Positions 24,826 to 32,122 of a stretch of DNA of 46,042 bases are shown here, piece by piece (within the stretch, counting starts at the first letter, position 1; each line of letters begins with the position of its first letter). Below the pieces are notes generated by a model. The model searched no databases, had not been told where the DNA came from, and saw only the letters and a program-made list of their open reading frames with translations. This stretch comes from an uncultured Prevotella sp. (lineage in GTDB: Bacteria > Bacteroidota > Bacteroidia > Bacteroidales > Bacteroidaceae), in the NCBI GenBank assembly GCA_900540885.1, contig UQHJ01000013.1, positions 1 to 46,042 on the forward strand. The letters run 5' to 3'. The translations under genes and the position numbers were made by a program.

Positions 24826-24864
24826 ATAAACTGCAATTTGGTTGTTCGACAAATTGCGGTTTAT
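24826..24864. repeat. Family A mini-hairpin (ends only)
   Basis: ATAAACTGCAATTTG and CAAATTGCGGTTTAT pair around a nine-base loop. It has the outermost arms of the family A palindromes with nothing between them. Confidence 0.65.
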
Positions 24865-24918
24865 CCCACCATTTAACAAAATGCTTTTTGAAAAAAGCGG
24901 TACTTGCGTCCAATTTTG

Positions 24919-24926
24919 TAAATTTG
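24919..24926 (+). promoter_or_regulatory. Possible -7 box of xseA
   Basis: TAAATTTG ends four bases before the xseA ATG, which would give an almost leaderless mRNA. No TTTG lies at 19-21 bases upstream (the nearest is 28), so the support is partial. Confidence 0.35.
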
Positions 24927-24930
24927 CCCT

Positions 24931-26346
24931 ATGATAGACCCATTTGCCCCTACATACGAAGCTGTACCTGAGGCTGCGACGCAAGCACAGCCTGCCGCAC
25001 TTTCACTCTTTGAACTCAATGCGCGTGTGCGTGCCATGCTTCACCACACACTGCCCGATTGCTATTGGGTAGCAGCAGAAATCAGCGATTTGCGTGTGGC
25101 CTCAAACGGACACTGTTACATGGAATTGGTGCAAAAGGATACGTTCAGCGGTTCGTTAGTAGCCAAAGCACGTGCTATGATATGGCGACAGAACTATGTA
25201 ATGGTTCGTTCACATTTTGAGCATGCCACGCAGCAACGTCTTGTGGCTGGCATTAAAGTGTTGGTGTACGTTTCCGTAGAGTTTCACGAACTTTACGGCT
25301 ATTCACTTAACATCGTCGATATTGATCCCACCTACACGTTAGGCGACTTGGCGCAACGCCGACAAGAGATTATCCGCCAACTGCAAGACGATGGGGTGAT
25401 GGACTTGAATAAAGAGTTACCCTTGCCGCGCGTACTGCGTCGCATTGCAGTCATATCGAGTGCCACGGCTGCGGGATATGGCGACTTTTGCAATCAATTA
25501 CAACAAAGTGGCTATGACTTTACGCTGAAACTTTTCCCCGCTGTGATGCAAGGCGATAAAGTGGAACGCAGCGTTATTGATGCTTTAGATGCCATTGCTG
25601 CAGAATGCGATGACTGGGACGTCGTGGTAATTATTCGTGGTGGTGGCGCGACTACTGATTTGAATGGCTTTGAGTCGTATCTTTTAGCTACCAACGTGGC
25701 ACAGTTCCCACTACCTATCTTAACGGGTATTGGTCATGAACGCGATGATACAGTGATTGACCTCGTGGCCAACACACGACTAAAGACGCCCACGGCCGTA
25801 GCGGCATTTCTGATTGAAAGACGTGGCAACGAAACGGCACTGCTACAGGGACTGAAAGAGCGACTGCTGACTGCGGTTCAACAACGGCTTGTGGCCGAAC
25901 AAAATCAGATGAAGACCTTGCAACAACATCTGCAATACGTTGTTGAGCGACAAACCGTCCGCCAACGTCAACAGTTTGACGCGCTGGCTCACCGTTTTGA
26001 ATTGGCTTCAACACAATATGTAGGTCGCCAACGTCAACAGTTGACGCGCCTCGCACTGCGATTGGAAGCTTTTACTCAAACCGATTTACAACGCGAAAGG
26101 CAACGCCTACAGCAACAGCCGCAACGCATCGCAACAGCTATTGAGCGATTGCTCTTGCAGCGCCGTCATCAGTTAGAACTACTTCAACGTAGCGTGAAGT
26201 TGGCAGGCCCTGACCGCATATTGGCCATGGGCTTTAGTATTACAACGCATGAGGGGAAGGCCGTTCGCAATGCTGAAGAGGTAAAACAAGGTGATGAATT
26301 GACCACCACCTTTGCTCACGGCAGTGTAACAAGTATTGTAAAATAA
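24931..26346 (+). CDS. xseA: Exonuclease VII large subunit
   Basis: XseA is the catalytic subunit of exonuclease VII, which degrades single-stranded DNA from both ends in repair. The 471 residues show the N-terminal OB domain (LSLFELNARVRAMLHHTLPD then ISDLRVASNGHCYMELVQKD, about 23-90), then the nuclease domain with VISSATAAGYGDF near 172 and RGGGATTDLNGFESYLLA near 236, and GIGHERDDTVIDLVANTRLKTPTA. A long Gln-rich coiled coil follows, where XseB binds. The only plausible Met is at 24931. It begins a compact operon: xseB starts eight bases after its stop, and trmB overlaps xseB. Confidence 0.96.
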   Translation: MIDPFAPTYEAVPEAATQAQPAALSLFELNARVRAMLHHTLPDCYWVAAEISDLRVASNGHCYMELVQKDTFSGSLVAKARAMIWRQNYVMVRSHFEHATQQRLVAGIKVLVYVSVEFHELYGYSLNIVDIDPTYTLGDLAQRRQEIIRQLQDDGVMDLNKELPLPRVLRRIAVISSATAAGYGDFCNQLQQSGYDFTLKLFPAVMQGDKVERSVIDALDAIAAECDDWDVVVIIRGGGATTDLNGFESYLLATNVAQFPLPILTGIGHERDDTVIDLVANTRLKTPTAVAAFLIERRGNETALLQGLKERLLTAVQQRLVAEQNQMKTLQQHLQYVVERQTVRQRQQFDALAHRFELASTQYVGRQRQQLTRLALRLEAFTQTDLQRERQRLQQQPQRIATAIERLLLQRRHQLELLQRSVKLAGPDRILAMGFSITTHEGKAVRNAEEVKQGDELTTTFAHGSVTSIVK

Positions 26347-26354
26347 CCACTTTT

Positions 26355-26558
26355 ATGGCTAAGAAAGAGACACTTACCTACGAAGCCGCCATGGAACGAT
26401 TGGAAACAATCGTACAGGGCTTTGAACAAAATACACTTGAACTGGACCAACTCACCGCACAGTTGGCCGAAGCACAAGAGTTAATTAAATATTGCAGCAC
26501 CAAACTGCAACAAGTAGAAACCGACGTAAAGAAAATACTCAACAATGAGCAAAAATAA
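26355..26558 (+). CDS. xseB: Exonuclease VII small subunit
   Basis: XseB, 67 residues, is a helical hairpin that binds the coiled coil of XseA and keeps it soluble and active. The sequence LTYEAAMERLETIVQGFEQN, then LDQLTAQLAEAQELIKYCSTKL, is the family pattern. It lies eight bases after xseA and its 3' end overlaps trmB by 14 bases, so the three genes are co-transcribed and probably coupled in translation. Confidence 0.95.
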   Translation: MAKKETLTYEAAMERLETIVQGFEQNTLELDQLTAQLAEAQELIKYCSTKLQQVETDVKKILNNEQK

Positions 26559-27321
26559 ATTGGCGAAATTTGCCGATATGGAACGTTATCCTCACGTATT
26601 CCAAGCGGCCGATGTGGCTGTTAACGATGAGCCATTTGCAATGAAGGGCCGATGGCACGAGGACTTTTTCCACAATGACAATCCTATTGTGTTGGAACTC
26701 GGCTGCGGCCGTGGTGAATACACAGTGGGCTTAGGTCGACTCTTTCCCAACAAGAACTTTATCGGGGTGGACATCAAGGGAGCACGTATGTGGACGGGCG
26801 CTACCGAGTCGCTCAACGAGGACATGAAGAATGTGGCCTTTCTGCGCACACACATTGAGTTTATCGAACGCTTTTTTGCTCCTGGAGAGGTGGCCGAGAT
26901 TTGGCTCACTTTTTCTGATCCACAGATGAAGAAGGTGACGAAACGACTCACTTCTACTTACTTCATGGCACGCTACCGCCACTTCCTGCAAGACGGAGGA
27001 CTTATTCACCTTAAGACGGACAGCAACTTCCTCTTTACCTATACCAACTATATGGTAAACGAAAACCACCTGCCTGTACTCTTTCGCACAGACGACCTCT
27101 ACCATACACTTGAGGCGGAACAAGATGAAGAGGTGAAGCAAATCTTAGGCATTCAAACTTACTACGAACAGCAGTGGATTGCACGCGGACTGACGATTAA
27201 GTATCTGAAATACCAACTACCCCAACAAGGCGAATTGGTGGAACCTAACGTTGAAATCGAACTCGACGACTACCGCAGCTATAATCGTAGCAAACGCTCT
27301 GGACTCACAACAAGTAAATGA
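26545..27321 (+). CDS. trmB: tRNA (guanosine(46)-N7)-methyltransferase
   Basis: TrmB makes m7G46 in the variable loop of tRNAs with S-adenosylmethionine. The 258-residue Rossmann methyltransferase shows VLELGCGRGEYT at 49-60 (cofactor loop) and GVDIKGARMW at 74. The motif FSDPQMKKVTKRLTS near 123 replaces the usual FPDPWPKKRH, a variant I associate with Bacteroidota; the central Asp-Pro is kept. LKTDSNFLF and a C-terminal positively charged region with NVEIELDDYRSYNRSKRSG follow. It overlaps xseB by 14 bases and is followed by an iterated-unit hairpin. Confidence 0.93.
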   Translation: MSKNKLAKFADMERYPHVFQAADVAVNDEPFAMKGRWHEDFFHNDNPIVLELGCGRGEYTVGLGRLFPNKNFIGVDIKGARMWTGATESLNEDMKNVAFLRTHIEFIERFFAPGEVAEIWLTFSDPQMKKVTKRLTSTYFMARYRHFLQDGGLIHLKTDSNFLFTYTNYMVNENHLPVLFRTDDLYHTLEAEQDEEVKQILGIQTYYEQQWIARGLTIKYLKYQLPQQGELVEPNVEIELDDYRSYNRSKRSGLTTSK

Positions 27322-27330
27322 TTCTTTTTA

Positions 27331-27418
27331 AGTTGACGAGTAGACGAGTTAACAGGTAAGTTTCCGTTATTTAAAACAAACTTACTCGTCAACATGTCAA
27401 CTCGTCACCTCGTCAACT
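27331..27418. repeat. Iterated-unit hairpin, copy E2
   Basis: Left arm AGTTGACGAGTAGACGAGTT then AACAGGTAAGTTT; right arm AAACTTACTCGTCAACATGT then CAACTCGTCACCTCGTCAAC. It lies ten bases after the trmB stop. Confidence 0.7.
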
Positions 27419-27435
27419 ACTAATATACAAATCAA

Positions 27436-28536
27436 ATGCAACTATATCCCAAACTCATAACTGACGCCTTGGCGCAGGTGCGCTATCCAGGCAATGGCAA
27501 GAACCTCATAGAAGCAGGCATGATAGAAGACGACTTGCGCATTGATGGCATGCACGTATCCTTTTCTATCATCTTCGAAAAGTCTACCGACCCTTTCATG
27601 AAGTCAGTCGTTAAATCGGCAGAAGCTGCCATTCATACTTATGTAGACAAAGGCGTAGAAGTAGAAATTAAGACGAAGTCAAACCAAGCTGCACGTCCCG
27701 AACCGGGCAAGATGTTGCCACAGGTGAAGAACGTCATTGCCGTTAGTTCAGGAAAGGGCGGTGTCGGTAAGAGCACCGTAGCAGCCAACCTTGCCGTTTC
27801 ATTGGCTAAGTTAGGCTATAAAGTTGGTTTGCTCGATGCCGACATTTTTGGTCCTTCAGTGCCTAAAATGTTCCATTTAGAGGCCGAGAATATCTTTGCT
27901 GAGATGAAGGACGGCCGACAGGTACTCATTCCTGCTATGAAGTATGGCATTAAGATGTTGAGCATTGGCTTCTTTGTTAATCCCGACACGGCTACACTTT
28001 GGCGCGGTGGCATGGCTTCAAATGCACTGAAGCAACTCATTGCCGATGCTGATTGGGGCGAATTGGATTACTTTGTGCTTGACACGCCTCCTGGTACGTC
28101 GGATATTCACCTCACGCTCTTGCAAAACTTGGCCATTACAGGTGCCGTTATCGTTTCAACTCCCCAAGCTGTTGCATTGGCTGACGCTCGCAAGGGCATT
28201 GATATGTATCGCAATGAGAAGGTGAACGTGCCCATCTTGGGTATGGTGGAAAACATGGCATGGTTTACTCCCGCTGAGTTGCCCGAAAATAAGTACTACA
28301 TTTTTGGCAAAGAAGGTGTGAAGCGTTTGGCCGAAGAGATGCAAGTGCCTTTGTTAGGCCAGATTCCTTTGGTACAGAGTATCTGCGAAAGTGGCGATGA
28401 AGGCGAGCCTGCTGCCGTAAAGGACAATACGATTACGTCATTGGCTTTCCAATCTTTGGCCGAAGCTGTAGTGCGTGAAACAGAAAAGCGCAATCAGGAG
28501 TTGCCTGCTACGCAGATTGTTGAAATGAAGAAGTGA
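27436..28536 (+). CDS. Mrp/NBP35 family iron-sulfur carrier ATPase
   Basis: A 366-residue P-loop ATPase of the Mrp/ApbC group, used to carry and insert [4Fe-4S] clusters. It has an N-terminal MIP18-type domain (to about 85) and the deviant Walker A SSGKGGVGKSTVAANLAVSL near 105, then LLDADIFGPSVPKMF, LDTPPGTSDIHLT and TPQAVALADARKGIDMY. In most members a CPxC follows MVENM; here the text is MVENMAWFTPAELPENKYYI, with no Cys. The cluster-bridging cysteines are therefore missing at that place, as in other Bacteroidales homologs I recall. The gene is flanked by two iterated-unit hairpins. Confidence 0.93.
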   Translation: MQLYPKLITDALAQVRYPGNGKNLIEAGMIEDDLRIDGMHVSFSIIFEKSTDPFMKSVVKSAEAAIHTYVDKGVEVEIKTKSNQAARPEPGKMLPQVKNVIAVSSGKGGVGKSTVAANLAVSLAKLGYKVGLLDADIFGPSVPKMFHLEAENIFAEMKDGRQVLIPAMKYGIKMLSIGFFVNPDTATLWRGGMASNALKQLIADADWGELDYFVLDTPPGTSDIHLTLLQNLAITGAVIVSTPQAVALADARKGIDMYRNEKVNVPILGMVENMAWFTPAELPENKYYIFGKEGVKRLAEEMQVPLLGQIPLVQSICESGDEGEPAAVKDNTITSLAFQSLAEAVVRETEKRNQELPATQIVEMKK

Positions 28537-28542
28537 TCTTTT

Positions 28543-28634
28543 AGTTGACGAGTTAACGAGTTGACAGGTTAATAAGTAAGTTCATTTTTTAGTGACAACT
28601 TACTTGTTAACTTGTTTACTTGTCAACTTGTCAC
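28543..28634. repeat. Iterated-unit hairpin, copy E3
   Basis: Left arm AGTTGACGAGTTAACGAGTT then GACAGGTTAATAAGTAAGTT; right arm AACTTACTTGTTAACTTGTT then TACTTGTCAACTTGTCACC. It starts seven bases after the mrp stop. The apparent upstream extension of the next gene is translated repeat. Confidence 0.7.
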
Positions 28635-28652
28635 CCCAAAATAAATAGAAGA

Positions 28653-29789
28653 ATGCTCAAGATAGGAGATAAAGTACGCTTTCTAAACGATGTCGGAGGC
28701 GGTACCGTTTCAGGATTACAAGGAAAAGACATCGTATTGGTAGCTGACGAAGACGGCTTCGAAATTCCTACGCTCATTAGTGAAGTCGTGGCCGTCGAAA
28801 CTGATGACTACAATATAGCCAAAGTAGTAGCAGGACAAAAGAAGAAGAAAAAAGAAGGCCCTATGCCAACCTCTGTAAAAAATGCTTTGGCTGTAAATGA
28901 TGATGAGGAGGATGATGAAGAAGTTGACATTGCCGACAAGGAACTCACCTATCGTCCTATGGCGCAAGAGCGTCGTGGAGCCAACGAACTGAACCTCTTT
29001 TTGGCCTTTGTACCTCAGAATGAAAAGACACTGAGTGAGTCGGCTTTCGACGTTTATTTGGTAAATGATTGCAATTATTACTTTCACTACAGTCTCTTCA
29101 CTTATGAAGGTCGTGCTTGCACCCTTCGCCATGAGGGCGAAATCGCACCGAACACGAAGGTGATGCTTGAAGAGTTGCAACGTGGCCGCATTGAGGAATG
29201 GGAACGCATAACGGTTCAGACCTTGGCCTTTAAGCGTGATAAATCGTTCCTGCCCAAACCATCCTTTAGTATCAATGTGCGCGTAGACGGCACAAAGTTC
29301 TATAAGTTACACACATTCCACGCTACAGACTTCTTCCACCACCCCGCATTGGTATATAACCTCATTAAGGACGATCACGCAGCGCGCTCTATGTTCGTCG
29401 ATGCCGATGAACTGCAGGAGGCCATGCAAACGCCAGAAGAACAGATGCACCCACAGGTGATGCGCGTAAGTGCTGCCGAAAAGCGTGCGCAACAGAAGCA
29501 AGATCGCAATGCAATTATTGAAGTAGACTTGCACGCTGACGAATTGCTCGACACGTTAGCAGGGCTTGATTCGAAAGACATTTTGCTCTATCAGCTCAAG
29601 GTGTTCCGCGAAACGTTGAATGAACACCTTAAAGAACGTGGCCGTCGTGTCGTCTTTATTCATGGCAAGGGCGAAGGTGTATTACGCAACGCTATTCTCA
29701 AAGAGTTGCGCACCCACTTCAAGCAATGCCGCTATCAGGACGCCTCCTTCCGCGAATACGGCTATGGCGCTACGATGGTGACGATTTAG
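28653..29789 (+). CDS. DUF2027 protein with C-terminal Smr domain
   Basis: A 378-residue cytoplasmic protein. The N terminus (MLKIGDKVRFLNDVGGGTVSG) starts the Bacteroidota DUF2027 region, followed by a Lys-rich and an acidic stretch (DDEEDDEEVDIADKEL, near 80) and a beta-rich domain with FHYSLFTYEGRACTLRHEGE. The C-terminal 90 residues are a Smr domain: EVDLHADEL with the DLH motif, RVVFIHGKGEGVLRNAI with the HGKG motif, and RYQDASFREYGYGATMVTI. Smr domains bind or nick branched nucleic acid and occur in MutS2 and in ribosome-collision nucleases. I chose 28653 because the upstream 11 codons lie in the repeat. Its exact role is unknown. Confidence 0.88.
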   Translation: MLKIGDKVRFLNDVGGGTVSGLQGKDIVLVADEDGFEIPTLISEVVAVETDDYNIAKVVAGQKKKKKEGPMPTSVKNALAVNDDEEDDEEVDIADKELTYRPMAQERRGANELNLFLAFVPQNEKTLSESAFDVYLVNDCNYYFHYSLFTYEGRACTLRHEGEIAPNTKVMLEELQRGRIEEWERITVQTLAFKRDKSFLPKPSFSINVRVDGTKFYKLHTFHATDFFHHPALVYNLIKDDHAARSMFVDADELQEAMQTPEEQMHPQVMRVSAAEKRAQQKQDRNAIIEVDLHADELLDTLAGLDSKDILLYQLKVFRETLNEHLKERGRRVVFIHGKGEGVLRNAILKELRTHFKQCRYQDASFREYGYGATMVTI

Positions 29790-29790
29790 A

Positions 29791-29978
29791 TAAAGGGTGG
29801 TTCTAATAATTCTGAAATAGGGATTTGTGCGCTATCGGAAGTGTATTTTTGAAAGTTTGTGAGGGAGCATAGCGGGCTATGTGACCGAACAAACTTTCAA
29901 AAAGACACTTTCGAGAGCGTACAAATCACATTTCAGAATAGCAGAACTCTAAAAACAGAATTTTTAGAACCACCCTAA
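29791..29978. repeat. Family B palindromic element, copy 2 (188 bp)
   Basis: Same length and orientation as 4702-4889, with about one visible difference (GAAAGTTTGTGAGGG against GAAAGTTTATGAGGG). It starts one base after the Smr-gene stop codon. Confidence 0.85.
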
Positions 29979-29987
29979 ACTGTAATT

Positions 29988-30043
29988 GGGGCCTCTCTCC
30001 CTAACCCCTTCCCAGTCGGGGAGGAAGTTAGTGGGAGAGGCCC
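29988..30043. repeat. GC-rich hairpin, family F copy 1
   Basis: GGGCCTCTCTCCCTAACCCC pairs with the complementary TTAGTGGGAGAGGCCC across a short loop. Preceded by AAACTGTAATTG, it resembles copy 2 at 31879 and probably acts as a hairpin or terminator. Confidence 0.6.
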
Positions 30044-30049
30044 TTATAA

Positions 30050-30234
30050 TAAGTAGGTATTCAAAATTAGTTTATATAATCATGTTCAGAATTAGTCGAT
30101 ATGCCTTGGCGCATTCTTTCGCCCAGAAACATAGGTTTCATCGGTCACGTAGCCCGCTACGTTCCCTCTTCAACCTATGTTTCTGAACGAAATACTGCAC
30201 CAATTCATATCAACTAATTTTGAACACCTACTTA
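30050..30234. repeat. Family C element, copy 2 (185 bp, with central hairpin)
   Basis: Ends TAAGTAGGTATTCAAAATTA and CTAATTTTGAACACCTACTT. It is the inverse of copy 1 (4892-5018) plus a 59-base insert at 30129-30187. The insert is a hairpin with arms ACATAGGTTT/AACCTATGT around the core TCGGTCACGTAGCCCGCTAC then GTTCCCTC, also found in family B. Confidence 0.85.
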
Positions 30235-30255
30235 CCTAAATATATTGGTTTAAAT

Positions 30256-30286
30256 TTTGTGTCTCCGCTTGAATGGTGTACCTTCG
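30256..30286 (+). promoter_or_regulatory. Promoter of the hemolysin III-like gene
   Basis: TTTG, exactly 19 bases, TACCTTCG, one mismatch to the consensus. It ends four bases before the ATG at 30291, so the mRNA is probably almost leaderless and the in-frame ATG at 30273 cannot be the start. Confidence 0.65.
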
Positions 30287-30290
30287 CATT

Positions 30291-30923
30291 ATGAATGCAA
30301 TACATCGTCGTTCAGCTGAAGAACGCTTTAATACGCTCACCCATTTAGCAGGAGTAGTATTTACGCTCATTGCTGCATGGTTTATTCTTCGCTTAGGCTA
30401 TCAAGCAGGGTGGAAGAATGCTTTTGGCACCACATTCTTTACTTGTGGTATGCTGCTGATGTACGCTGCCAGCACACTTTATCATTGGTGGATGCCAGGA
30501 CGCGGCAAACGCTGTTTGCGCGTGCTCGACCATATTAGCATATATGTAATGATTGCCGCCTCTTACACGCCGATTTGTATTGGTGTGGTAGGCGGTGCCG
30601 TAGGGTGGACCGTGTTTGGTATATTGTGGGGAGTCGCATTAGGCGGAGCTGTTTACAAAATCGCAGCCCTGGGGCGTTGGCCACGGCTTTCGCTCTTGCT
30701 TTATTTGGTAATGGGGTGGACGTTCGTCTTTATTGCCGAACCCGTATGTACGCGTATATCTACTCCAGCTTTGATTTGCTTGCTATTTGAAGGTCTATTC
30801 TACACCTCAGGCACCTACTTCTTTGCCCACGACTCGCGCCGCTTTTACCATGGCATTTGGCACATCTTTGTGTTACTCGGCTCCGTGTCGCATTGGTTAG
30901 CAATTTTATTCATTTTAAGTTAA
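30291..30923 (+). CDS. Hemolysin III (PAQR-like) family membrane protein
   Basis: A 210-residue polytopic inner-membrane protein of the hemolysin III/YqfA family, related to PAQR receptors. It begins MNAIHRRSAEERFNTLTHLAG, with the conserved first His, and has about seven hydrophobic helices. The family motifs include the second-helix MYAASTLYHWW, LDHISIYVMIAASYTPIC and the C-terminal HDSRRFYHGIWHIFVLLGSVSHWLAI, which supply His residues that in the family bind zinc. Family members are suggested metal-dependent hydrolases or redox/lipid homeostasis factors; the name is historical. I start at 30291 because the promoter overlaps the earlier Met. ridA follows after 30 bases, so they likely form an operon. 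Confidence 0.88.
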   Translation: MNAIHRRSAEERFNTLTHLAGVVFTLIAAWFILRLGYQAGWKNAFGTTFFTCGMLLMYAASTLYHWWMPGRGKRCLRVLDHISIYVMIAASYTPICIGVVGGAVGWTVFGILWGVALGGAVYKIAALGRWPRLSLLLYLVMGWTFVFIAEPVCTRISTPALICLLFEGLFYTSGTYFFAHDSRRFYHGIWHIFVLLGSVSHWLAILFILS

Positions 30924-30953
30924 CGACTTCATTAATTAAGAAAAAGAAAAGAT

Positions 30954-31331
30954 ATGAAAACAGCACTTTCAACAACTCAGGCTCCTGCAGCAATAGGGCC
31001 TTACAGCCAAGCCATTGAGGCCAATGGCACCGTTTATGTTTCGGGTCAATTACCCATTGATCCTGCCACTGGTGCATTTGCCGAAGGCGGTATTAAGGAA
31101 CTTACTGCACAATCACTTACCAACATTAAAAATATCTTGGCAGAGGCAGGCCTTACAATGGCCAATGTCGTAAAGACCAGCGTATTCTTAGCTGATATGA
31201 ACGACTTCGCTGAGATGAATGAGGTTTATGCCCAATTCTTTGAAGCCCCCTTCCCCGCGCGTTCAGCAGTAGCTGTGAAAACGTTACCTAAGAATGCGCG
31301 CATCGAAATAGAATGTATTGCTGTTAAGTGA
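30954..31331 (+). CDS. ridA: RidA family enamine/imine deaminase
   Basis: A 125-residue RidA, a cytoplasmic trimer that hydrolyses reactive enamine/imine intermediates (such as 2-aminoacrylate) left by PLP-dependent dehydratases. The sequence is typical: STTQAPAAIGPYSQAIEANG, VSGQLPIDPATGAF, ANVVKTSVFLADMNDFAEMN, then FPARSAVAVKTLPKNARIEI with the substrate-carboxylate Arg and the conserved terminal Glu. The stop TGA shares its last base with the ATG of the next gene, so translation is probably coupled. Confidence 0.94.
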   Translation: MKTALSTTQAPAAIGPYSQAIEANGTVYVSGQLPIDPATGAFAEGGIKELTAQSLTNIKNILAEAGLTMANVVKTSVFLADMNDFAEMNEVYAQFFEAPFPARSAVAVKTLPKNARIEIECIAVK

Positions 31332-31870
31332 TGAAAATAGGAGTATACCTTTCGTCAAAAGACCACCTGCCCAGTAGCTACGTTGAGGCTGCCCAGCAGG
31401 TGGGTTCTTTTATTGGTAGTGAAGGTCACACATTGGTGTATGGCGGAGCGCGCAAGGGCCTTATGGAGGTGTTGGCGCAAAGCGTAAAGCAGGCGGGTGG
31501 CCGCGTATATGGCATGGTGCCTGAGATAATAGAGCAGCGAGGCTTGGTGAGTGATGCTATCGACGTAACCTTTCGTTGTGTCGACCTAAATGATCGCAAG
31601 ATGATGATGAATCGTGAGAGCGACGTTTTGGTGGCTTTGCCCGGTGGTATCGGAACGTTGGACGAGGTCTTTACCGTAATGGCCAATACCGTGATAGGCA
31701 TACGTCATCAGCCTGTTGTTTTCTTCAATGTTGACGATTGTTGGTCAGCCTTACTCGCTGCATTAGACAATCTTTTCGAACAGGGATTAATCAGTGGGCA
31801 GCCCTCAGATTATTATCACGTTGTAAGCAACGTTGATGAACTGAAAAACGTTCTGAAGAAGATTGGATAA
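31331..31870 (+). CDS. LOG family protein
   Basis: A 179-residue LOG-type Rossmann-fold protein. Family members hydrolyse nucleoside 5'-monophosphates, including cytokinin ribotides, to base plus ribose phosphate. The key motifs are LVYGGARKGLMEVLA near 37 and the PGGIGTLDE motif near 104, preceded by MNRESDVLVAL, with the catalytic Arg and Glu intact. The frame could begin with a GTG three bases upstream, but ATG at 31331 overlaps the ridA stop (TGATG), which is the usual coupled arrangement. It is the last gene of the hemolysin III-ridA-LOG operon and ends at a family A-like motif plus GC-rich hairpin. Confidence 0.9.
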   Translation: MKIGVYLSSKDHLPSSYVEAAQQVGSFIGSEGHTLVYGGARKGLMEVLAQSVKQAGGRVYGMVPEIIEQRGLVSDAIDVTFRCVDLNDRKMMMNRESDVLVALPGGIGTLDEVFTVMANTVIGIRHQPVVFFNVDDCWSALLAALDNLFEQGLISGQPSDYYHVVSNVDELKNVLKKIG

Positions 31871-31878
31871 ACTGCAAT

Positions 31879-31934
31879 GGGGCCTCTCCCCCAATCCCCT
31901 TCCCCAATCGAGGAGGGGGTGGGGGAGAGGCCCC
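31879..31934. repeat. GC-rich hairpin, family F copy 2
   Basis: GGGGCCTCTCCCCCAATCCC pairs with GGGGGTGGGGGAGAGGCCCC, eight bases past the LOG stop, followed by ATTTTC. It probably terminates the operon. Confidence 0.7.
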
Positions 31935-32058
31935 ATTTTCATTATTAAAGTGTTGTGTAAGCATTCCATTCAAGCCGTATTGAAAAATAATGAATGGCTC
32001 TGTAATGAATACTATGGGCAAAATGTTTTTATGACAATATTTTGGTAATAGTAAAAAA

Positions 32059-32100
32059 AAACTGTATTGAAATACCGTAAAAGGTATTTCAATACAGTTT
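32059..32100 (-). terminator. Terminator of the carboxyltransferase gene
   Basis: An 18-bp perfect stem starting AAACTGTATTGAAATACC, loop GTAAAA, with an eight-base T run on the minus strand. It lies 22 bases past the stop. Confidence 0.9.
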
Positions 32101-32122
32101 AAACAAGTATGGTGATAAAATG

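Noticed and set aside
30273..30290. Start of the hemolysin III-like gene at 30273
   Set aside because: That ATG overlaps the promoter's -7 region, so it would not be transcribed. The family-like N terminus begins at 30291.
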